Below, piece after piece: positions 7,297 to 13,672 of a stretch of DNA of 13,672 nucleotides. Source of the DNA: Barnesiella sp. (GTDB lineage Bacteria; Bacteroidota; Bacteroidia; Bacteroidales; Muribaculaceae); the NCBI GenBank assembly GCA_014801065.1, contig JAAVEX010000034.1, positions 52,261-65,932 on the forward strand. The letters are read 5' to 3'. Below the pieces are notes generated by a model. It did not search any database. It had not been told where the DNA came from and was given only the letters and a program-made list of their open reading frames with translations. Every line of letters starts with the position of its first letter. Position 1 is the stretch's first letter. A program made the position numbers and the translations under genes.

Positions 7297-7309
7297 ATGA
7301 TTAGTTGAT
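7297..7309 (-). promoter_or_regulatory. Leader motif ATCAACTAATCAT before the thioredoxin gene
   Basis: This sequence ends 7 nt before the thioredoxin ATG and matches 12 of 13 bases of the motif ahead of the LamG gene at 6669-6681. It lies between the predicted transcription start and the start codon, so it would be in the mRNA. It supports the choice of ATG at 7289; a specific function is not established. Confidence 0.4.
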
Positions 7310-7329
7310 TAAATTTTATGTTCATGTTT

Positions 7330-7337
7330 CAAAATTA
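7330..7337 (-). promoter_or_regulatory. Promoter -7 box TAATTTTG for the thioredoxin gene
   Basis: TAATTTTG matches TAnnTTTG, 40 bp upstream of the ATG. About 19 bp further upstream is TTTCG (7356-7360 on the minus strand), a weak -33 candidate. It predicts a leader of about 35 nt. The 21-bp tandem repeat at 7379-7417 lies about 55-95 bp upstream of the predicted start, a suitable distance for an activator. Confidence 0.5.
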
Positions 7338-7378
7338 GTATCATTTAGGGTGTTACGAAAATTTATTGTGATCGTCTT

Positions 7379-7417
7379 TGACGAAATGTCGGGTTTGTAT
7401 GACGAATCGTCGGATTT
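7379..7417. repeat. Tandem 21-bp direct repeat upstream of the thioredoxin promoter
   Basis: Two adjacent units begin at 7379 (TGACGAAATGTCGGGTTT) and 7400 (TGACGAATCGTCGGATTT). They match at 15 of 18 positions with an exact 21-bp period, two helical turns. The second unit contains the inverted pair GACGA-A-TCGTC (7401-7411). A further pair, TCGTC-TTT-GACGA, spans 7372-7384. The repeat lies between the rpoC terminator and the thioredoxin promoter box, in DNA that codes for nothing I can see. A regulator-binding site is a reasonable inference. Confidence 0.5.
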
Positions 7418-7447
7418 CGGTGGAAATATTTTATATATAACAAAAAG

Positions 7448-7474
7448 GAGGCCGCATCGGATTGATGCGGCCTC
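7448..7474 (-). terminator. Rho-independent terminator of the rpoBC operon
   Basis: A perfect 11-bp GC-rich stem (GAGGCCGCATC, 7448-7458, with 7464-7474) and a 5-nt loop are followed on the minus strand by CCTTTTTG. The hairpin starts 35 nt after the rpoC stop codon, nearly the same distance as in the LamG gene, whose terminator stem is almost the same sequence. Confidence 0.9.
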
Positions 7475-7509
7475 GCTTAAAGGGGGTTATCGGATTGCTT
7501 TGGATCGAA

Positions 7510-11805
<4,296 letters not shown>

Positions 11806-11860
11806 ATTCAGAGTTGACTATAGGATAGAGTTAAAGAAATGTGGTTGACGGCAGGAATGA

Positions 11861-13672
11861 TCACTGTTCGAGGTTGATGCTCAAGCCGAGACCGCGAAGC
11901 TCGTGGAGAAGCACGTTGAGCGATTCGGGGATGCCGGGTTGGGGCATCGGATCGCCTTTGACGATTGCTTCGTAGGCTTTGCTGCGGCCGTTGACGTCGT
12001 CCGACTTGATGGTGAGGATCTCCTGGAGGATGTGGGCGGCGCCGAATGCTTCGAGCGCCCAAACTTCCATTTCACCGAATCGCTGACCACCGAACTGAGC
12101 TTTACCGCCCAGAGGTTGCTGGGTGATAAGAGAGTACGGGCCGATTGAGCGGGCGTGCATCTTGTCTTCAACCATGTGGCCGAGCTTAAGCATGTAGATC
12201 ACACCCACGGTGGCGGGCTGGTCGAAACGTTCGCCTGTGCCGCCGTCGTAGAGGTAAGTCTTGCCGTAGCGGGGCACTCCTGCTTTGTCGGTCCATTCGT
12301 TGAGGTCGTCGAGCGTTGCGCCGTCGAAAATCGGAGTGGCGAATTTTTCGCCGAGTTCGCGTCCGGCCCATCCGAGCACGGTTTCGAAGATCTGACCGAG
12401 GTTCATACGCGAAGGCACACCAAGAGGGTTAAGAACGATGTCGACCGGCGTACCATCGGCAAGGAACGGCATATCTTCCTGGCGCACGATACGGCTCACG
12501 ATACCTTTGTTACCGTGGCGGCCTGCCATCTTGTCGCCCACGCTGATCTTACGTTTCTTTGCCACATAGACCTTGGCCATCTGCATGATGCCTGAGGGGA
12601 GGTCGTCGCCGATCGAGATGTCGTTTTTCTTACGACGGAGTTCGGTTTCGATCTCTTTTTTCTTGCGCAGATAGTTGACGATGCAATCGCGGATCATTTC
12701 GTTTTTGTGTGCATCGGCAGTCCATTTGCTCAGGTTGAGAGTGTCGTAGTCGATGTCGCGTAGAATTGCGGGCGAGAATTTCGCTCCCTTGGGCACAATG
12801 TCGGTGCCGAGGAAGTCCTTGACGCCCTGCGATGTTTTGCCCGAAGTCAGCGTCATAAGCTTGTCGATGAGCACATCTTTGAGCTTTTCAAGGCGTTCTT
12901 CGTATTCTTCGTCGAGCTTGGGCAGAAGCGCGTTGGCGCTCTTGCTTTTCTTTTTCTTGGCAGCGCGCGAGAAGAGATTTGTGCCGATCACAACGCCTTT
13001 GAGCGAGGGCGAAGCTTTGAGCGAAGCGTCTTTGACATCGCCGGCTTTGTCGCCGAAGATCGCACGCAGGAGTTTTTCTTCCGGAGTGGGATCGCTTTCG
13101 CCTTTAGGAGTGATCTTACCGATCATGATATCGCCGGGCACAACGTGGGCACCGACGCGGATTATACCACGTTCGTCAAGATCCTTCGTAGCGTCTTCGC
13201 TGACGTTGGGAATGTCGGATGTGAGTTCTTCCATGCCTCGCTTGGTCTCACGCACTTCGAGAGAATATTCGTCGACATGAACGGAGGTGAGGATATCTTC
13301 GCGCACCACGCGTTCGTTGAGCACGATAGCATCCTCATAGTTATATCCCTTCCAGGGCATGAACGCTACTTTGAGGTTGCGTCCGAGGGCAAGCTCGCCG
13401 TTTTCGGTAGAGTATCCTTCGGTGAGGATCATTCCGGCCGACACGCGCTGTCCCTTTTCGCAGATCGGACGGAGGTCGATCGTGGTGCTCTGGTTGGTTT
13501 TGCGGAATTTGGGGATATTGTATTCTTTTACAGCATCTTCAAAGGCCACGAACTCTTCATCTTCGGTGCGGTCATAGCGAATGCGGATCACGTTGGCATC
13601 CACATATTCAATCGTGCCGTCGCCTTCAGCAGTGATCTGAGTGCGGCTGTCGCGGATGAGCTGACCTTCCAG
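11861..13672 (-). CDS. rpoB: DNA-directed RNA polymerase subunit beta, C-terminal part (cut by window edge)
   Basis: The last 603 residues of beta; the frame is open to the window edge, beginning [17 protein letters not shown], so roughly the first half of a protein usually near 1270 residues in Bacteroidetes is missing. The rifampicin-binding region lies in the missing part. Visible marks, numbered in this fragment, are: [14 protein letters not shown] (about 107-120); [19 protein letters not shown] (about 174-192); the active-centre stretch [12 protein letters not shown] (379-390) with its two conserved lysines K381 and K389; [14 protein letters not shown]; and the C-terminal [24 protein letters not shown] (about 522-545). 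Between about 234 and 290 is a Lys-rich then helical, Glu-rich segment (AAKKKKSKS...[15 protein letters not shown]), in the place where lineage-specific beta insertions occur. A GTG at 13601-13603 is only an internal valine, not the start. Confidence 0.98.
   Translation of the reverse strand: MEGQLIRDSRTQITAEGDGTIEYVDANVIRIRYDRTEDEEFVAFEDAVKEYNIPKFRKTNQSTTIDLRPICEKGQRVSAGMILTEGYSTENGELALGRNLKVAFMPWKGYNYEDAIVLNERVVREDILTSVHVDEYSLEVRETKRGMEELTSDIPNVSEDATKDLDERGIIRVGAHVVPGDIMIGKITPKGESDPTPEEKLLRAIFGDKAGDVKDASLKASPSLKGVVIGTNLFSRAAKKKKSKSANALLPKLDEEYEERLEKLKDVLIDKLMTLTSGKTSQGVKDFLGTDIVPKGAKFSPAILRDIDYDTLNLSKWTADAHKNEMIRDCIVNYLRKKKEIETELRRKKNDISIGDDLPSGIMQMAKVYVAKKRKISVGDKMAGRHGNKGIVSRIVRQEDMPFLADGTPVDIVLNPLGVPSRMNLGQIFETVLGWAGRELGEKFATPIFDGATLDDLNEWTDKAGVPRYGKTYLYDGGTGERFDQPATVGVIYMLKLGHMVEDKMHARSIGPYSLITQQPLGGKAQFGGQRFGEMEVWALEAFGAAHILQEILTIKSDDVNGRSKAYEAIVKGDPMPQPGIPESLNVLLHELRGLGLSINLEQ

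Noticed and set aside
12943..12965. A-rich run in rpoB (KKKKSKS) as a slippery frameshift site
   Set aside because: The reading frame continues unbroken to the conserved C-terminus, so no frameshift is needed; the Lys-rich run fits a lineage-specific insertion.
13601..13603. GTG as the start codon of a shorter rpoB
   Set aside because: The frame continues open upstream to the window edge with conserved rpoB residues, so this is an internal valine.

Overview
The window comes from the chromosome of a Bacteroidetes bacterium, most likely a gut Bacteroidales and plausibly Muribaculaceae. The placement rests on: TAnnTTTG promoter boxes in place of a -10 TATAAT; start codons preceded by A-rich leaders instead of Shine-Dalgarno sequences; a DUF3256-like secreted protein; a DEAD-box helicase with a DbpA-type RNA-binding end; and a very large secreted protein ending in a type IX secretion (T9SS)-like sorting domain. 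The family-level placement is inference. All genes lie on the minus strand, so the window reads biologically from right to left.

Layout, from high to low coordinates. (1) The 3' part of rpoB (11861-13672, cut by the window edge) and complete rpoC (7510-11805), separated by 54 bp, form the end of the usual rpoBC operon. They are closed by a strong hairpin terminator at 7448-7474. (2) A 220-bp intergenic region holds that terminator, a 21-bp tandem direct repeat, a promoter box and an AU-rich leader. It leads into a small exported thioredoxin (6906-7289) with its own downstream hairpin. (3) A 1151-residue exported multidomain protein (3205-6660) carries two LamG-like domains, about five InlB-B/beta-sandwich repeats and a T9SS-like C-terminus. 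It ends in a terminator whose stem nearly copies that of rpoC. (4) A DEAD-box RNA helicase (1268-3058) has its own promoter box. (5) A DUF3256-like exported protein (479-1135) overlaps by 4 bp the start of xseA, the exonuclease VII large subunit (1-482, cut by the window edge).

Functionally this is core machinery (RNA polymerase, RNA helicase, exonuclease VII) interleaved with three exported proteins. I see no phage, transposon, CRISPR, tRNA or rRNA, and no evidence of a multi-gene novel system. The most unusual gene is the duplicated LamG protein. The most interesting non-coding signals are the 21-bp tandem repeat upstream of the thioredoxin promoter, the leader motif shared by the thioredoxin and LamG genes at almost the same distance from their start codons, and the shared terminator stem. 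No gene-free stretch exceeds about 250 bp.
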